The notes under the pieces were generated by a model. That model did no database searches. It saw only the letters and a list, made by a program, of their open reading frames with translations, and was not told the DNA's origin. From Ruminococcus sp. (GTDB lineage: Bacteria; Bacillota; Clostridia; Oscillospirales; Ruminococcaceae), in assembly GCA_017521805.1 (NCBI GenBank), contig JAFXDK010000051.1:1-64000 (forward strand): 64,000 bases of DNA, written 5' to 3'. Of this stretch, positions 16,229 through 25,113 are shown piece by piece. Numbering within the stretch: position 1 is the first letter of the stretch; each line of letters opens with the position of its first letter. The position numbers and the translations under genes were made by a program.

Positions 16229-16645
16229 ATGATAAAAGAATTAATCCACGATTCTATTTTCCTTGCCTGCAAATCAGAAGATGCCACCGAAAATGATGCA
16301 GAGACAGCGCAGGATTTGCTTGATACCCTCGTTGCTCACAAGGAAAGGTGTGTTGGTATGGCGGCAAATATGATAGGTGTGCGCAAAAAAATAATTGCTT
16401 TTTCCTGTGAAAAGGGAAAGTATATGACAATGCTGAATCCCGTTATTCTGAAACAGGAAAAGCTCTACGAAACAGAGGAATCATGCCTTTCGCTGTTGGG
16501 CGGACCGCGGAAATGTACTCGCTATAAGACAATAAAAGTTCAGTATCAGACTGTTGATATGCAAACCCGTATCAAAACTTTCAGCGGTTGGACTGCGCAG
16601 ATTATTCAGCATGAAATTGACCATTGCAATGGAGTGTTGATATAA
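16229..16645 (+). CDS. Peptide deformylase family protein
   Basis: The three family motifs are present in a compact 138-aa protein: GMAANMIG (usually GxAAxQxG, with Asn in place of Gln), ESCLSL (usually EGCLS) with the metal-binding Cys, and HEIDH with the two His ligands and catalytic Glu. It should be a metallo-hydrolase acting on N-formyl peptides or a related substrate. The changes in motifs 1 and 2, the small size and the operon context (with GNAT and GyrI-like genes) suggest a secondary rather than the essential housekeeping deformylase. Confidence 0.85.
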   Translation: MIKELIHDSIFLACKSEDATENDAETAQDLLDTLVAHKERCVGMAANMIGVRKKIIAFSCEKGKYMTMLNPVILKQEKLYETEESCLSLLGGPRKCTRYKTIKVQYQTVDMQTRIKTFSGWTAQIIQHEIDHCNGVLI

Positions 16646-16646
16646 T

Positions 16647-16970
16647 ATGGATGAAATAAAAAAATCTGTTAATGGTCAGAATCTATGGAAAAATAGCCAC
16701 ACTGTTGCAGATGCAGAAAATCGCATTGCAAGAATTATGCGCATGGAACTGTATTTTGATACAATAAGCCGTGCAGTTGATGAGGGCTTGCAGATACATA
16801 ACATTTTACCATTAAAAGCTATGCTGAATGAACTGATTGAATATTATGAAGATGGTCAATGGCTGTTGGATTATGAAGCCGATGAGCGCGGCGAAATTTC
16901 ACACGATTTGAAAAGAGGCGTGCTGTCACAGGATGGAATGTACAATCTGTTGGCTGAAATAGATATGTGA
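16647..16970 (+). CDS. DUF4298 family protein
   Basis: This 107-aa protein has the DUF4298 pattern: a helical start RIARIMRMELYFDTI, then LIEYYEDGQWLLDYEADERG and the conserved end LKRGVLSQDGMYNLLAEI. The function of the family is unknown. It begins one base after the stop of the deformylase-like gene and closes the operon before the terminator at 16986-17018. Confidence 0.8.
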   Translation: MDEIKKSVNGQNLWKNSHTVADAENRIARIMRMELYFDTISRAVDEGLQIHNILPLKAMLNELIEYYEDGQWLLDYEADERGEISHDLKRGVLSQDGMYNLLAEIDM

Positions 16971-16985
16971 ATGCCATAACAAAAA

Positions 16986-17024
16986 CCGCTATAAATCGGA
17001 AAATCCAATTTATAGCGGCTTATT
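16986..17024. terminator. Bidirectional terminator between DUF4298 gene and ssrA
   Basis: CCGCTATAAAT (16986-16996) and ATTTATAGCGG (17008-17018) make a perfect 11-bp stem, with an inner GGA/TCC. A T-rich tail follows on each strand, serving the convergent gene and tmRNA. Confidence 0.85.
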
Positions 17025-17028
17025 TTTA

Positions 17029-17399
17029 TGGTGGAGGCGAGGGGAATTGAACCCCTGTCCGAAAACCCATTCATGTAACTTTCTACGAGCGTAGTTTATC
17101 TATTATAATTCCCCGAACAGACCGCCGACAAACAGGCTGAAAGTTCAGGTAGTCCGAATACAATCAAGCGGAACGGACACTCCGCAGGATCGTTCACCGT
17201 TAGTCGATGCCCATGTGAAAGCCACGGTACTCAATCACAGGACAGAAGCAGACTTAAGCTGCTACCAGTGCACTATTTCTAGTAACTGTAATATTATTTC
17301 TTGCGTTTATATTTAAACGTGGTGCAGTTTAAGGAGATTACACCGCAGCTCCGCTCGCTTATCGCACTTCAAGATCCCCGTCGAAACCTTTACGCCCCC
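17029..17399 (-). ncRNA. ssrA: Transfer-messenger RNA (tmRNA)
   Basis: Read on the minus strand, the RNA starts GGGGGCGTAAAGGTTTCGAC (5' end at 17399) and ends with a tRNA-like TTCAATTCCCC arm, CGCCTCC and an encoded CCA at 17031-17029. The 5' GGGGGCG pairs with CGCCTCC as the acceptor stem. The tag frame starts at GCA 17304-17302 after AAAC and stops at TAA 17256-17254, coding ARNNITVTRNSALVAA. The ALVAA end is the expected protease signal. tmRNA rescues stalled ribosomes and tags the nascent chain. The length (371 nt) is normal; the 16-residue tag is longer than most. Confidence 0.95.
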
Positions 17400-17455
17400 A
17401 TTTACAGCGAAATAAGATATCGCGGAACAGGGGAAAAGGGATAATGCATGATTAT

Positions 17456-17484
17456 ATTATATCATAGAGAAAAGCGTTTGTAAA
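17456..17484 (-). promoter_or_regulatory. ssrA promoter
   Basis: On the minus strand TTTACA (17484-17479) and TATAAT (17461-17456) are 17 bases apart. Transcription would begin about 50 bases before the mature 5' end. Confidence 0.75.
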
Positions 17485-17613
17485 TAGATTTCACATAATT
17501 TTCAAAAATATATTATGAGAAAAAGAACGGAATTCGACAGGAAACAAGAAGAGCAGATGAAAAATCAGAAATTGCGGATAGTGGTATAAATAATAGTTGC
17601 TCAAAGGTCATTT

Positions 17614-18390
17614 CTAAACATATATCTGATTCTTTTTATTCTTTTTCATATGCAGTTCAAGTTTATCAGTTGCAAGAGCAATAAATTCGGAATTTGTAGG
17701 CCGTGTAATAAGATTTTCTTCGCTGCATCCGAAGAAAGAGCACATAGCTTCTTTGTTGGTTCTGTTCCATGCGGCATCAATGGAATGTCTGATAGCGCGT
17801 TCAACTCTTTCGGGGGTAGTTTCATATATTTCAGCCACACGAGGATAGAGCATTTTTGTCATATTGTCAAGATACAAAGGATTCTGTGCACTTTCAAGTA
17901 TTGCGGTGCGTAGATATCTATAGCCCTTGATATGTGCAGGTATTCCAAGGCGACGTATAAGGTCAGTAATGATAAGTTCAGCGTCATCGCAGTCAATGGG
18001 AAGATGTCTGACTGTGATAAGCTTAACAACGTTATAAATTTCGTCTTTATCACAAGGCTTTGACAGTGTATAGGCGGCGCCACATTCAATGAGCTGTCTG
18101 TCAATGTAGCTATTGTGAATATCGGATATGATGATAAACTTGGGCAGAAGCTTCAAATAGCTGCGAAGTTTTGCAAGAAGCTGTACAGCGTCGGAATCTT
18201 TTAAGGTAAGGTCTGTTATTACCAGATCAGGAGAATCTGATATTATTGAACTTATAATAATGTTTTCTTCGTTTTTTCGTGTATATGCATAGATATCTTT
18301 TTTGCTTAAATGTGATGCGAGATTAACTCCAAATTCAGCGGAATTATCGCAAATCATGACTTTAAGAGTTGTTTTTTCCATATACTTCAT
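17614..18390 (-). CDS. spo0A: Sporulation/stationary-phase response regulator Spo0A
   Basis: The 258-aa protein has an N-terminal receiver (LKVMICDNSAEF; phospho-acceptor Asp in PDLVITDLTL; Ser in FIIISD; Lys in LSKPCDKD) and the Spo0A C-terminal DNA-binding domain, which is nearly signature-perfect: LGIPAHIKGYRYLRTAI, LYPRVAEIYETTPERVERAI and RPTNSEFIALATDKL. The acidic pocket has CD instead of the usual DD at the start. The start may be ATG 18390 or ATG 18381. It controls entry into sporulation in spore formers; in Ruminococcus its targets are unclear. It stands alone, without spoIVB beside it, and lies next to repeat elements. Confidence 0.9.
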   Translation of the reverse strand: MKYMEKTTLKVMICDNSAEFGVNLASHLSKKDIYAYTRKNEENIIISSIISDSPDLVITDLTLKDSDAVQLLAKLRSYLKLLPKFIIISDIHNSYIDRQLIECGAAYTLSKPCDKDEIYNVVKLITVRHLPIDCDDAELIITDLIRRLGIPAHIKGYRYLRTAILESAQNPLYLDNMTKMLYPRVAEIYETTPERVERAIRHSIDAAWNRTNKEAMCSFFGCSEENLITRPTNSEFIALATDKLELHMKKNKKNQIYV

Positions 18391-18453
18391 CCCGTAATTA
18401 AAGATTTTTCTTTCTCCGTTTGTTTAAATTAAAGTAAGGAGAAAATATTAATA

Positions 18454-18617
18454 GGGGTTCTCTAAAAAACGGAACACGAGCGAAATTTCGTTTATGACTT
18501 ATATCAGTTACAAGGCTGCAAACCGCAGTAATACTTTGTGTATTGCAAGGTTTGTCAACGCAGTAAATGATATTTGTCATAGAAAGTTCGCCGTGAGGGA
18601 GGTTTTTAGAGGTTCCC
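18454..18617 (-). repeat. Longest copy (164 bp) of the GGGAACC hairpin repeat, inverted
   Basis: Ends are GGGGTTCTCTAAAAAACGG and GGTTTTTAGAGGTTCCC. Read on the minus strand, the interior shares GACAAATATCATT and GCCTTGTAACTGATAT with the copy at 18932-19050, plus about 45 extra bases that themselves form an inverted pair (CAAACCTTGCAATAC / GTATTACTGCGGTTTG). It lies 60 bases upstream of spo0A. Confidence 0.75.
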
Positions 18618-18931
18618 AATAGGCAATTTCAGTTGCGGGGAATATGTTGCGGCAGTTATGTATGACAGTTGTTTTGCAGAATTAAATTATGCGACGCAAT
18701 TTTAACATATCTTTGTTAAATTTAAAACAGTGGAAATGTAAAATCTATGTAAAATTGCAAAGATATGAAAATTCAGAATATAAACACATTTCATATCTGC
18801 AAAATACATTTGATAAATTTTATCACATAAAATTGATGAAGTCAATGACTTTTAAAAAAATCAATAGAAAAAATTTTGAAAATTTAATCGTATTCGACAA
18901 ATTATATCGTTTAAGAAAAGAAATAGAATAA
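18618..18931. other. Gene-free AT-rich spacer between two repeat copies
   Basis: An 80-codon frame at 18689-18931 has a basic, low-complexity product without a ribosome binding site and runs straight to the next repeat copy. I regard it as non-coding. Nothing else is supported here. Confidence 0.5.
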
Positions 18932-19050
18932 GGGAACCTCTGAAAACCTCCCTCGCGGCTGAATTTCTGTGACAAATATCATTCGTCGCCTTGTAACTGA
19001 TATTTGTTATATACGAAATTCCGCTTGTATTCCGGTTTTTAGAGAATCCC
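18932..19050 (+). repeat. Middle-length copy (119 bp) of the GGGAACC hairpin repeat
   Basis: Ends are GGGAACCTCTGAAAACCTCC and CCGGTTTTTAGAGAATCCC. The interior contains TGACAAATATCATT and AACTGATATTTGTTATATA, which can pair with each other, so the whole unit can fold into one long hairpin. Confidence 0.75.
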
Positions 19051-19118
19051 ATAAGTAGATTTATAAGCGGCTATAAAAAAAATATATTCATTTTGTCCAC
19101 TATATGTTCAAATTCGAC

Positions 19119-19147
19119 TTGACATATTAGATTCAATTTGATAAAAT
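19119..19147 (+). promoter_or_regulatory. Promoter of the CBM22-dockerin-esterase gene
   Basis: TTGACA (19119-19124) and TAAAAT (19142-19147) have a 17-base spacer, about 50 bases before the start codon. Confidence 0.75.
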
Positions 19148-19197
19148 TAACATAAAGTAAATATAAACATAATATTATCAAAAAAGGGGAATTTTTT

Positions 19198-20841
19198 ATG
19201 AAGAAAATATTTAAATCGGCAATGGCGTTTGTTTCAGCTGCTGCAATGTGCGTAAGTACATTTACGTCTTATGGCATATTTGCGGCTGATTCGGAAATTT
19301 TCCGCGATTCTTTTGAAAGCGTAGAGGGTGACTGGTCAGGTCGTGGTTCTGCGGCTGTTTCAGTAAGTGCTGATGTGAAGTATGAAGGTAGTAATTCTTT
19401 GTTCGTGTCAGGTCGTGAAGCTGAGTGGAACGGCGCAACAAAGTCTCTCAGCACTGATGTATTTATTCCCGGACAGGAATATTCATTCAGTGTAAATGTA
19501 ATGTGTCCCACGGAAAATAAGGAGAATTTATTCCACCTCACACTCCAGTACAACGGAAGTGACGGAGAAGCATATTACGATAAAATTGCAAGCGGTAAAG
19601 CATATGGCGGCGATTGGATTCAGCTTTCCAACACAAATTATATGATACCTGCCGGAGCTTCTGACTTGCAGATTTATGTGGAGACAGACAGCGGCAGAAG
19701 TGATTTTTATATTGATGATGCAGTTGCTGCTCCAAAGGGGACAACAATTTCAGGAGCAGGTGTGGCAATTCCTCCTATCCGCGGCGATGTCACTTGCGAC
19801 GGAGTTGTTGATGTATTTGATGTTATCGCTGCAAGAATTGGTTATATAAATGGATTTGAAAAGAATAAAGCTGCTAAAAATGCCGATGCTGACAACAACG
19901 GTGAAGCTGCTGTAAACGATTTGGTACTTATCCAGCAGTTTGTAATGGGAGAGATTACGGAATTCCCGCAGGGTGAGCCAATTATACCTCCCGAGCCGGA
20001 AAAAACGCCATTTGACTATAATGCAAATCTTCAGTATAAGGCTGCTCCCGATAAATATATCAATGAGCCTGCAAACCAGCAGGGTACAATTATCAAGGAG
20101 ACATATAACAGTATCAACGGTCAGAAGAGCCTTAACGTATATCTCCCATATGGCTACGATGAGAGTAAGAAATACAATATCTTCTATATCATGCACGGCG
20201 GCGGAGAAAACGAGAATACAATCTTCTACGATAAGGACGCAAAGCTTGGAAATATTCTTGACCATATGATTCAGAACGGCGAACTTGAACCAATGATTGT
20301 TGTTACTCCCACATTCAACGGCGGAAACTGTACAGCTCAGAACTTCTACAATGAGTTCCGTCAGAGCGTAGTTCCTTTTGTTGAGGGTAAATATTCCACA
20401 TATGCAGAATCAACATCAGCAGAAGATATTGCAGCTTCAAGAATGCATCGTGCATATGGTGGCTTCTCAATGGGAGCAGTTTCGACATGGGCAGTTATGC
20501 AGAATTGTCTTGATATTGTAGGCTATTATATGCCTCTTAGCGGTGACCACTGGTCAGGAAATTCAGGAGATGACAAGGCACGTTCAATTGCCGATGCCAT
20601 TGACAAATCGGGTCTTGAAAAAGATGAGTACTTCATTATGTGTGCAACTGGAAGCGAAGATATAGCATATCCTAACGTTACACCTCAGATTGAAGCAATG
20701 AAGAAGTATTCTCAGTTTGTATATACATCTGACTTCTCGCAGGGTAATTTCTACTACATGGTAGCGCCTGCACTCACTCACTGGTGGGGATATGTAAGAC
20801 ATTACGTATACGATTGTCTCCCGTACTTCTTCCATGAATAA
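19198..20841 (+). CDS. Cellulosomal esterase: signal peptide, CBM22-like, dockerin, CE1-like esterase
   Basis: The 547-aa secreted protein begins with a signal peptide (cleavage near GIFAAD). A CBM22-like beta-sandwich follows at about residues 38-180 (SFESVEGDWSGRG, FYIDDAVAAPKG), then a type I dockerin at about 195-260 (RGDVTCDGVVDVFDVIAARI and ADADNNGEAAVNDLVLIQQF), then an alpha/beta-hydrolase esterase of the CE1/feruloyl esterase type with MHGGG for the oxyanion region, the nucleophile Ser424 in GGFSMG and a late His in HWWGYVRHY. It should remove acyl or feruloyl groups from xylan while docked in the cellulosome. AAAGGGG precedes ATG 19198. Confidence 0.88.
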   Translation: MKKIFKSAMAFVSAAAMCVSTFTSYGIFAADSEIFRDSFESVEGDWSGRGSAAVSVSADVKYEGSNSLFVSGREAEWNGATKSLSTDVFIPGQEYSFSVNVMCPTENKENLFHLTLQYNGSDGEAYYDKIASGKAYGGDWIQLSNTNYMIPAGASDLQIYVETDSGRSDFYIDDAVAAPKGTTISGAGVAIPPIRGDVTCDGVVDVFDVIAARIGYINGFEKNKAAKNADADNNGEAAVNDLVLIQQFVMGEITEFPQGEPIIPPEPEKTPFDYNANLQYKAAPDKYINEPANQQGTIIKETYNSINGQKSLNVYLPYGYDESKKYNIFYIMHGGGENENTIFYDKDAKLGNILDHMIQNGELEPMIVVTPTFNGGNCTAQNFYNEFRQSVVPFVEGKYSTYAESTSAEDIAASRMHRAYGGFSMGAVSTWAVMQNCLDIVGYYMPLSGDHWSGNSGDDKARSIADAIDKSGLEKDEYFIMCATGSEDIAYPNVTPQIEAMKKYSQFVYTSDFSQGNFYYMVAPALTHWWGYVRHYVYDCLPYFFHE

Positions 20842-20899
20842 GACAATACAACATACAAGTTGTGTGGTGTGTTGAAAAGTCGAAATAATGTATTATTTA

Positions 20900-21078
20900 G
20901 GGGACGCTCTCTCTTGCAGAGCGTCCCCTCTTTCAAAACAGTCCAAAAGGACTGTTTTGAAATTCACCCCTTGCAGAGCGCTTGAACGCTACGCAGGGCT
21001 TTGCCCTGCATGGGACGCTGTCCCATACCCTGCCAGAGACGCTGCCTCTGGACTCCGCCAAAGGACTAAGTCCTTTGG
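20900..21078. repeat. Array of seven back-to-back hairpins
   Basis: Successive inverted pairs are: 20900-20928 (GGGGACGCTCT/AGAGCGTCCCC), 20931-20962 (a perfect 14-bp stem TTTCAAAACAGTCC), 20977-20990 (AGCG/CGCT), 20993-21009 (GCAGGGC/GCCCTGC), 21010-21026 (ATGGGAC/GTCCCAT), 21033-21051 (CCAGAG/CTCTGG) and 21058-21078 (CCAAAGGAC/GTCCTTTGG). The first may also terminate the esterase gene. The G+C content is well above the surroundings. It resembles the dispersed palindromic elements common in gut Clostridia. Confidence 0.75.
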
Positions 21079-21123
21079 AATCCCGATTTATGATAACTAT
21101 GTTTTACTGTATTGCGAAAAAAC

Positions 21124-21152
21124 TTGACATCATGGGGATTTTACGGTATAAT
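21124..21152 (+). promoter_or_regulatory. lepA promoter
   Basis: TTGACA (21124-21129) and TATAAT (21147-21152) are perfect consensus hexamers with a 17-base spacer. Confidence 0.85.
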
Positions 21153-21190
21153 ATAAAATGTACAAATATGCTAAAACGGAGGAATCACCA

Positions 21191-22993
21191 TTGGCTAATG
21201 ATAAAATCAGAAATTTCTGTATTGTTGCACATATAGACCACGGTAAGTCAACCCTTGCTGACCGTATTCTCGAAAAGACGGAAACTGTTGCTATTCGCGA
21301 TATGGAAGAACAGCTTCTTGATAACATGGATATTGAGCGTGAGCGCGGAATTACTATTAAAGCCCGTGCTGTACGTATGAAATATAAGGCTCAGGACGGT
21401 GAGGATTATATCTTCAATCTCATTGATACTCCAGGTCACGTTGACTTCAATTACGAGGTTTCACGTTCTCTTGCAGCCTGTGAGGGTGCAATACTTGTTG
21501 TTGACGCTTCGCAGGGAATAGAGGCGCAGACCCTGGCCAATACTTATCTTGCAATCGAGCATGATTTAGAGGTTGTGCCTATAGTAAACAAAATCGACTT
21601 GCCCTCCGCTGACCCTGAGCGTGTCTGCAATGAAGTTGAAAATGTTATTGGTATTCCTGCTATGGACGCACCAAGAATTTCCGCAAAAATGGGTACAAAT
21701 ATCGAGGAAGTTCTGGAGCGTATAGTTACGGATATCCCTGCACCAACAGGCGATACCGAAAAGCCCCTGAAAGCTCTGATTTTTGACAGCTATTACGATT
21801 CCTACAAGGGAGTTATAATATACGTCCGCGTTAAAGAGGGCCGTGTAAAAGTCGGCGATAATATACGTCTTATGGCTACAGGAGCTGTTTTCACTGTTGT
21901 TGAAGCAGGCTTTATGGACGCGACAAATCTTGTAAATAACGGCAGTCTTGAAGCTGGCGAAGTTGGTTATATTTCGGCATCTATCAAGAGTATCGGAGAT
22001 ACGCAGGTTGGTGACACAGTTACAAATAATGATAATCCCTGTGATGAAGCACTCCCGGGCTACAGAAAAGTAAATCCCATGGTATTCTCAGGTATTTATC
22101 CTGCTGACGGTGCGAAATACGGTGATTTGCGTGAGGCTCTTGAAAAGCTTCAGCTCAATGACGCTTCACTTTCCTTCGAGCCTGAAACTTCAATTGCTCT
22201 CGGATTCGGCTTCCGCTGCGGCTTCCTTGGACTTCTTCACATGGAAATCATACAGGAACGTCTGGAGCGTGAGTACAATCTTGACTTAATCACTACTGCG
22301 CCCTCTGTTATTTACAAAGTTACAATGACAAGCGGCGAAGTGGTATATATCGACAATCCTACAAATTATCCTGACCCTGCCCTCATACAGACGGCGGAAG
22401 AGCCTATGGTTAAGGCAAATATCCTTTCACCCTCGGACTATGTGGGAAATATCATGGAGCTTTGTCAGGACAGACGCGGAATTTTCAAGGATATGAAATA
22501 TCTTGACGATACCCGTGTTGAGCTTCACTATGAACTGCCGCTGAATGAAATTGTATACGATTTCTTTGATGTTCTGAAATCTCGTACCAAAGGCTATGCA
22601 AGCTTTGACTATGAAATGATGGGATATGTACCCTCTAAGCTTGTAAAGCTTGATATCCTCTTAAACGGCGATATCGTGGACGCACTTTCATTCATTATCC
22701 ACACGGATAAGGCATACGGCAGAGCACGTAAAATTGCTGAAAAGCTGAAAGAGAATATTCCGCGTCAGCTCTTTGAAGTGCCTATACAGGCGGCAATCGG
22801 CGGTAAAATTATCGCTCGTGAAACAGTTAAGGCAATGCGTAAGGACGTACTTGCTAAGTGTTACGGCGGTGATATCACACGTAAGAAGAAGCTTCTTGAA
22901 AAGCAAAAGGAAGGTAAGAAGCGTATGCGTCAGCTGGGTACTGTAGAAGTGCCGCAGGAGGCATTTATGAGCGTTCTGAAGCTTGATACATGA
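21191..22993 (+). CDS. lepA: Elongation factor 4 (LepA)
   Basis: The start is the TTG at 21191, with GGAGG eight bases upstream, giving 600 aa, the normal size; an ATG at 21158 sits right at the transcription start. G1 [17 protein letters not shown]3 DTPGHVDF and G4 NKIDLPSA are present, followed by the EF-G-like domains and the C-terminal LepA domain ([40 protein letters not shown]). This ribosome-associated GTPase back-translocates or remodels stalled ribosomes and helps initiation. It heads a plus-strand cluster. Confidence 0.95.
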   Translation: MANDKIRNFCIVAHIDHGKSTLADRILEKTETVAIRDMEEQLLDNMDIERERGITIKARAVRMKYKAQDGEDYIFNLIDTPGHVDFNYEVSRSLAACEGAILVVDASQGIEAQTLANTYLAIEHDLEVVPIVNKIDLPSADPERVCNEVENVIGIPAMDAPRISAKMGTNIEEVLERIVTDIPAPTGDTEKPLKALIFDSYYDSYKGVIIYVRVKEGRVKVGDNIRLMATGAVFTVVEAGFMDATNLVNNGSLEAGEVGYISASIKSIGDTQVGDTVTNNDNPCDEALPGYRKVNPMVFSGIYPADGAKYGDLREALEKLQLNDASLSFEPETSIALGFGFRCGFLGLLHMEIIQERLEREYNLDLITTAPSVIYKVTMTSGEVVYIDNPTNYPDPALIQTAEEPMVKANILSPSDYVGNIMELCQDRRGIFKDMKYLDDTRVELHYELPLNEIVYDFFDVLKSRTKGYASFDYEMMGYVPSKLVKLDILLNGDIVDALSFIIHTDKAYGRARKIAEKLKENIPRQLFEVPIQAAIGGKIIARETVKAMRKDVLAKCYGGDITRKKKLLEKQKEGKKRMRQLGTVEVPQEAFMSVLKLDT

Positions 22994-23003
22994 GGAATTG
23001 AGA

Positions 23004-23336
23004 ATGTTATTTTACTATATAGCCTTTGCATTGGCGGTAATCTGGCTCATACTGTGCATAATATCGGCAATCACTGAGAATAATCTGTACAAAGAGGCGA
23101 AAATCCGCAACTTTTTCCGCAGAATAAAAATATCCCTGAGAGAAATAACAATAGTATGGGCTGTTGTTATTGTGTGGCTTGTGTGGTATATTGCCGCGAA
23201 ATCGGGAGATATCAACGGTTTGTGGCTGTGTTTGATAATCGGCACATTCCTTGCAGGTCTGATTATATTAGAGTATTTCCGCATATTTGGCATTGCAAGA
23301 ACAAGAAAGCGTAAAAAGCGGGTTAAATTATTGTGA
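23004..23336 (+). CDS. Small membrane protein, 110 aa
   Basis: The start is placed at ATG 23004, eleven bases after the lepA stop, rather than at a TTG inside lepA. There are three hydrophobic segments (about residues 1-21, 44-62 and 70-90) and a very basic C-terminus (RTRKRKKRVK). No family is recognised. Confidence 0.65.
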   Translation: MLFYYIAFALAVIWLILCIISAITENNLYKEAKIRNFFRRIKISLREITIVWAVVIVWLVWYIAAKSGDINGLWLCLIIGTFLAGLIILEYFRIFGIARTRKRKKRVKLL

Positions 23337-23348
23337 AAACATAAACTT

Positions 23349-23416
23349 GTAGGGGCTGATGCCCACATCAGCCCGTGTGTTGTAATATTTTGGGAGATGT
23401 GGGCATCGCCCCATAC
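23349..23416. repeat. 68-bp imperfect palindromic repeat
   Basis: GTAGGGGCTGATGCCCACAT at 23349 is the near inverted complement of GATGTGGGCATCGCCCCATAC ending at 23416. A short AT-rich centre separates the arms. It looks like the GTAGGGGCGATGCCCACATC palindromes dispersed in many Clostridia. Confidence 0.65.
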
Positions 23417-23436
23417 AAACATGGAAAGGATATAAT

Positions 23437-23793
23437 ATGAACAGTTTATACAATTGCCCCCATTGCGGTAAAAAGAGCTTTACCCCGTGGAAAAAGGCGT
23501 TTGCGGGACAGCTTAACTCTCCCGGAAAAGTCTGCATTGAGTGCGGACAGAAATGCGTAAACGGCAAGGGTGCAACCTTATTCAATGCGATTTTTTCAGC
23601 AATATGCTTTGCACTTATGGTTGCTGTCTATCTGAAAGCCCCTGATTTCTGGGGAACAGAATATGAATGGATAGCTTTCTGGGAAGTGCCTATTGTAATC
23701 GGTCTGATTCTGCTGAAAATTTTTATGCCAAAGCTTGTCAATGCATTTTTCTTTAAGCTTGAACCTGCAATACGTATTGACGCGGTAAAATGA
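23437..23793 (+). CDS. Zinc-ribbon membrane protein, 118 aa
   Basis: The N-terminus carries two Cys-x-x-Cys knuckles (CPHC at residues 7-10, CIEC near 33-36), spaced like a zinc ribbon. Two transmembrane segments follow at about residues 50-67 and 80-98. GGAAAGG precedes ATG 23437. The stop overlaps the hemW start (ATGA). A membrane-bound Zn-ribbon protein; the function is not known. Confidence 0.7.
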   Translation: MNSLYNCPHCGKKSFTPWKKAFAGQLNSPGKVCIECGQKCVNGKGATLFNAIFSAICFALMVAVYLKAPDFWGTEYEWIAFWEVPIVIGLILLKIFMPKLVNAFFFKLEPAIRIDAVK

Positions 23794-24881
23794 GTATCGG
23801 GCTTTATATCCATGTGCCTTTTTGCGCGAAAAAATGCAGTTATTGTGACTTTTATTCCCTGAGTTACAATAGGGCTCACGCTGAAAGCTATGCTGAGGCG
23901 GTGCTGCGGAATATACGTCATTATTCGGATAAATTAACGATTCTGGACACGGTATATTTCGGTGGTGGTACTCCCTCTTTGCTCCCTGCGGAGTATATTT
24001 CAAGGTTTATGGCTGAGATAAAAAACAGCTTCAATATGGCTGAAAATTCGGAAATAACCCTTGAAGCCAATCCGAATACGCTTACGGCGGAAAGACTGGA
24101 GATGCTTCGGAAATCGGGAATAAACAGGCTTTCAATCGGGATTCAGTCTATGAACGACGACGAATTGAAAATTCTGGGACGTACTCACACCGCTGAACGT
24201 GCCGCAAAAGCTGTATATGATGCGAAATCCGCAGGCTTTGACAATATTTCCTGCGATTTAATGGCGGCGATTCCCAATCAGACTGCGGAAACACTGATAC
24301 GCTCAATTGATGCTATGGCAGATTTGCCCATACAGCATATTTCTGCCTATATCCTCAAAATCGAGGAGGGGACAGCCTTTGATTGCGATGAAATCCGCAG
24401 AAATATACCCGACGAAGATACAACAGCAGAGTTGTACATGACTATGGTTAATCGGCTTCGGGAAAAGGAATTTATGCAGTATGAGGTGTCAAATTTTACC
24501 AAGAAAGGCTTTGAAAGCCGCCATAACTGCCGATACTGGAATTGCCTTGACTATATCGGCATAGGGCCGTCGGCACATTCCTGTTACAAGGGGAAAAGAT
24601 TTGCTGTATCTGACGATTTACAGGAATTTGTTGAATCTCCTGTGCAGATTGAGAAAATCAACGATGAATCCCCATGTGGCTTTGAGGAATATGCAATGCT
24701 GAGATTAAGGCTTGCAGAGGGATATGATTTAAATGATTTCCCCGAATATAAAGAAGATTTGATAAAAAAGCTTCCGCCTCTTTTAAAGGCAGGATATGTT
24801 ACATACGAGGGTGAAAAAATTGCCCTGACCGAAAAAGGATTTATCATGTCAAATTCGGTTATTGAATATCTGATTTTTTGA
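23790..24881 (+). CDS. hemW: Radical SAM heme chaperone HemW
   Basis: The 363-aa protein begins [20 protein letters not shown], containing the CxxxCxxC [4Fe-4S] motif of radical SAM enzymes, followed by [11 protein letters not shown] for S-adenosylmethionine binding and the HemN C-terminal domain ([19 protein letters not shown]). It belongs to the HemW group, heme-trafficking proteins formerly called oxygen-independent coproporphyrinogen oxidases. Its gene next to lepA is a common arrangement in Firmicutes. Confidence 0.92.
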   Translation: MSIGLYIHVPFCAKKCSYCDFYSLSYNRAHAESYAEAVLRNIRHYSDKLTILDTVYFGGGTPSLLPAEYISRFMAEIKNSFNMAENSEITLEANPNTLTAERLEMLRKSGINRLSIGIQSMNDDELKILGRTHTAERAAKAVYDAKSAGFDNISCDLMAAIPNQTAETLIRSIDAMADLPIQHISAYILKIEEGTAFDCDEIRRNIPDEDTTAELYMTMVNRLREKEFMQYEVSNFTKKGFESRHNCRYWNCLDYIGIGPSAHSCYKGKRFAVSDDLQEFVESPVQIEKINDESPCGFEEYAMLRLRLAEGYDLNDFPEYKEDLIKKLPPLLKAGYVTYEGEKIALTEKGFIMSNSVIEYLIF

Positions 24882-24894
24882 ATGGAGCAGTATA

Positions 24895-25113
24895 ATGGAA
24901 CAGAAAAAAATCGACAGAATAAATGAGCTTGCCCGTAAGTCTCGTGAAATCGGACTTACTGAGGAGGAAAAGGCTGAGCAGACGGAGCTTCGCAACGAAT
25001 ACCGCCGTGCAGTCACCGGAAGCCTTAACGCAAGTCTCAGCAATACATATATTATGACCCCCGACGGAAAAAAGCGCAAGGTAGTGCAGAACGGGGGAAA
25101 GGGCAGTGTATAA
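24895..25113 (+). CDS. DUF896 family protein (YnzC-like)
   Basis: This 72-aa protein has the DUF896 pattern: [20 protein letters not shown], then [17 protein letters not shown] and a C-terminal Lys/Gly-rich tail. Family members fold as a helical hairpin and are of unknown function. GGAG lies eight bases upstream of ATG 24895. It overlaps the start of cdd by eight bases. Confidence 0.88.
   Translation: MEQKKIDRINELARKSREIGLTEEEKAEQTELRNEYRRAVTGSLNASLSNTYIMTPDGKKRKVVQNGGKGSV

Noticed and set aside
18689..18931. 80-codon frame between two repeat copies
   Set aside because: No ribosome binding site, basic low-complexity product, and it ends exactly at a repeat boundary; treated as non-coding.
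20888..21236. Open frames across the hairpin array
   Set aside because: They are by-products of the palindromic sequence, with no ribosome binding site and overlap with the lepA promoter.
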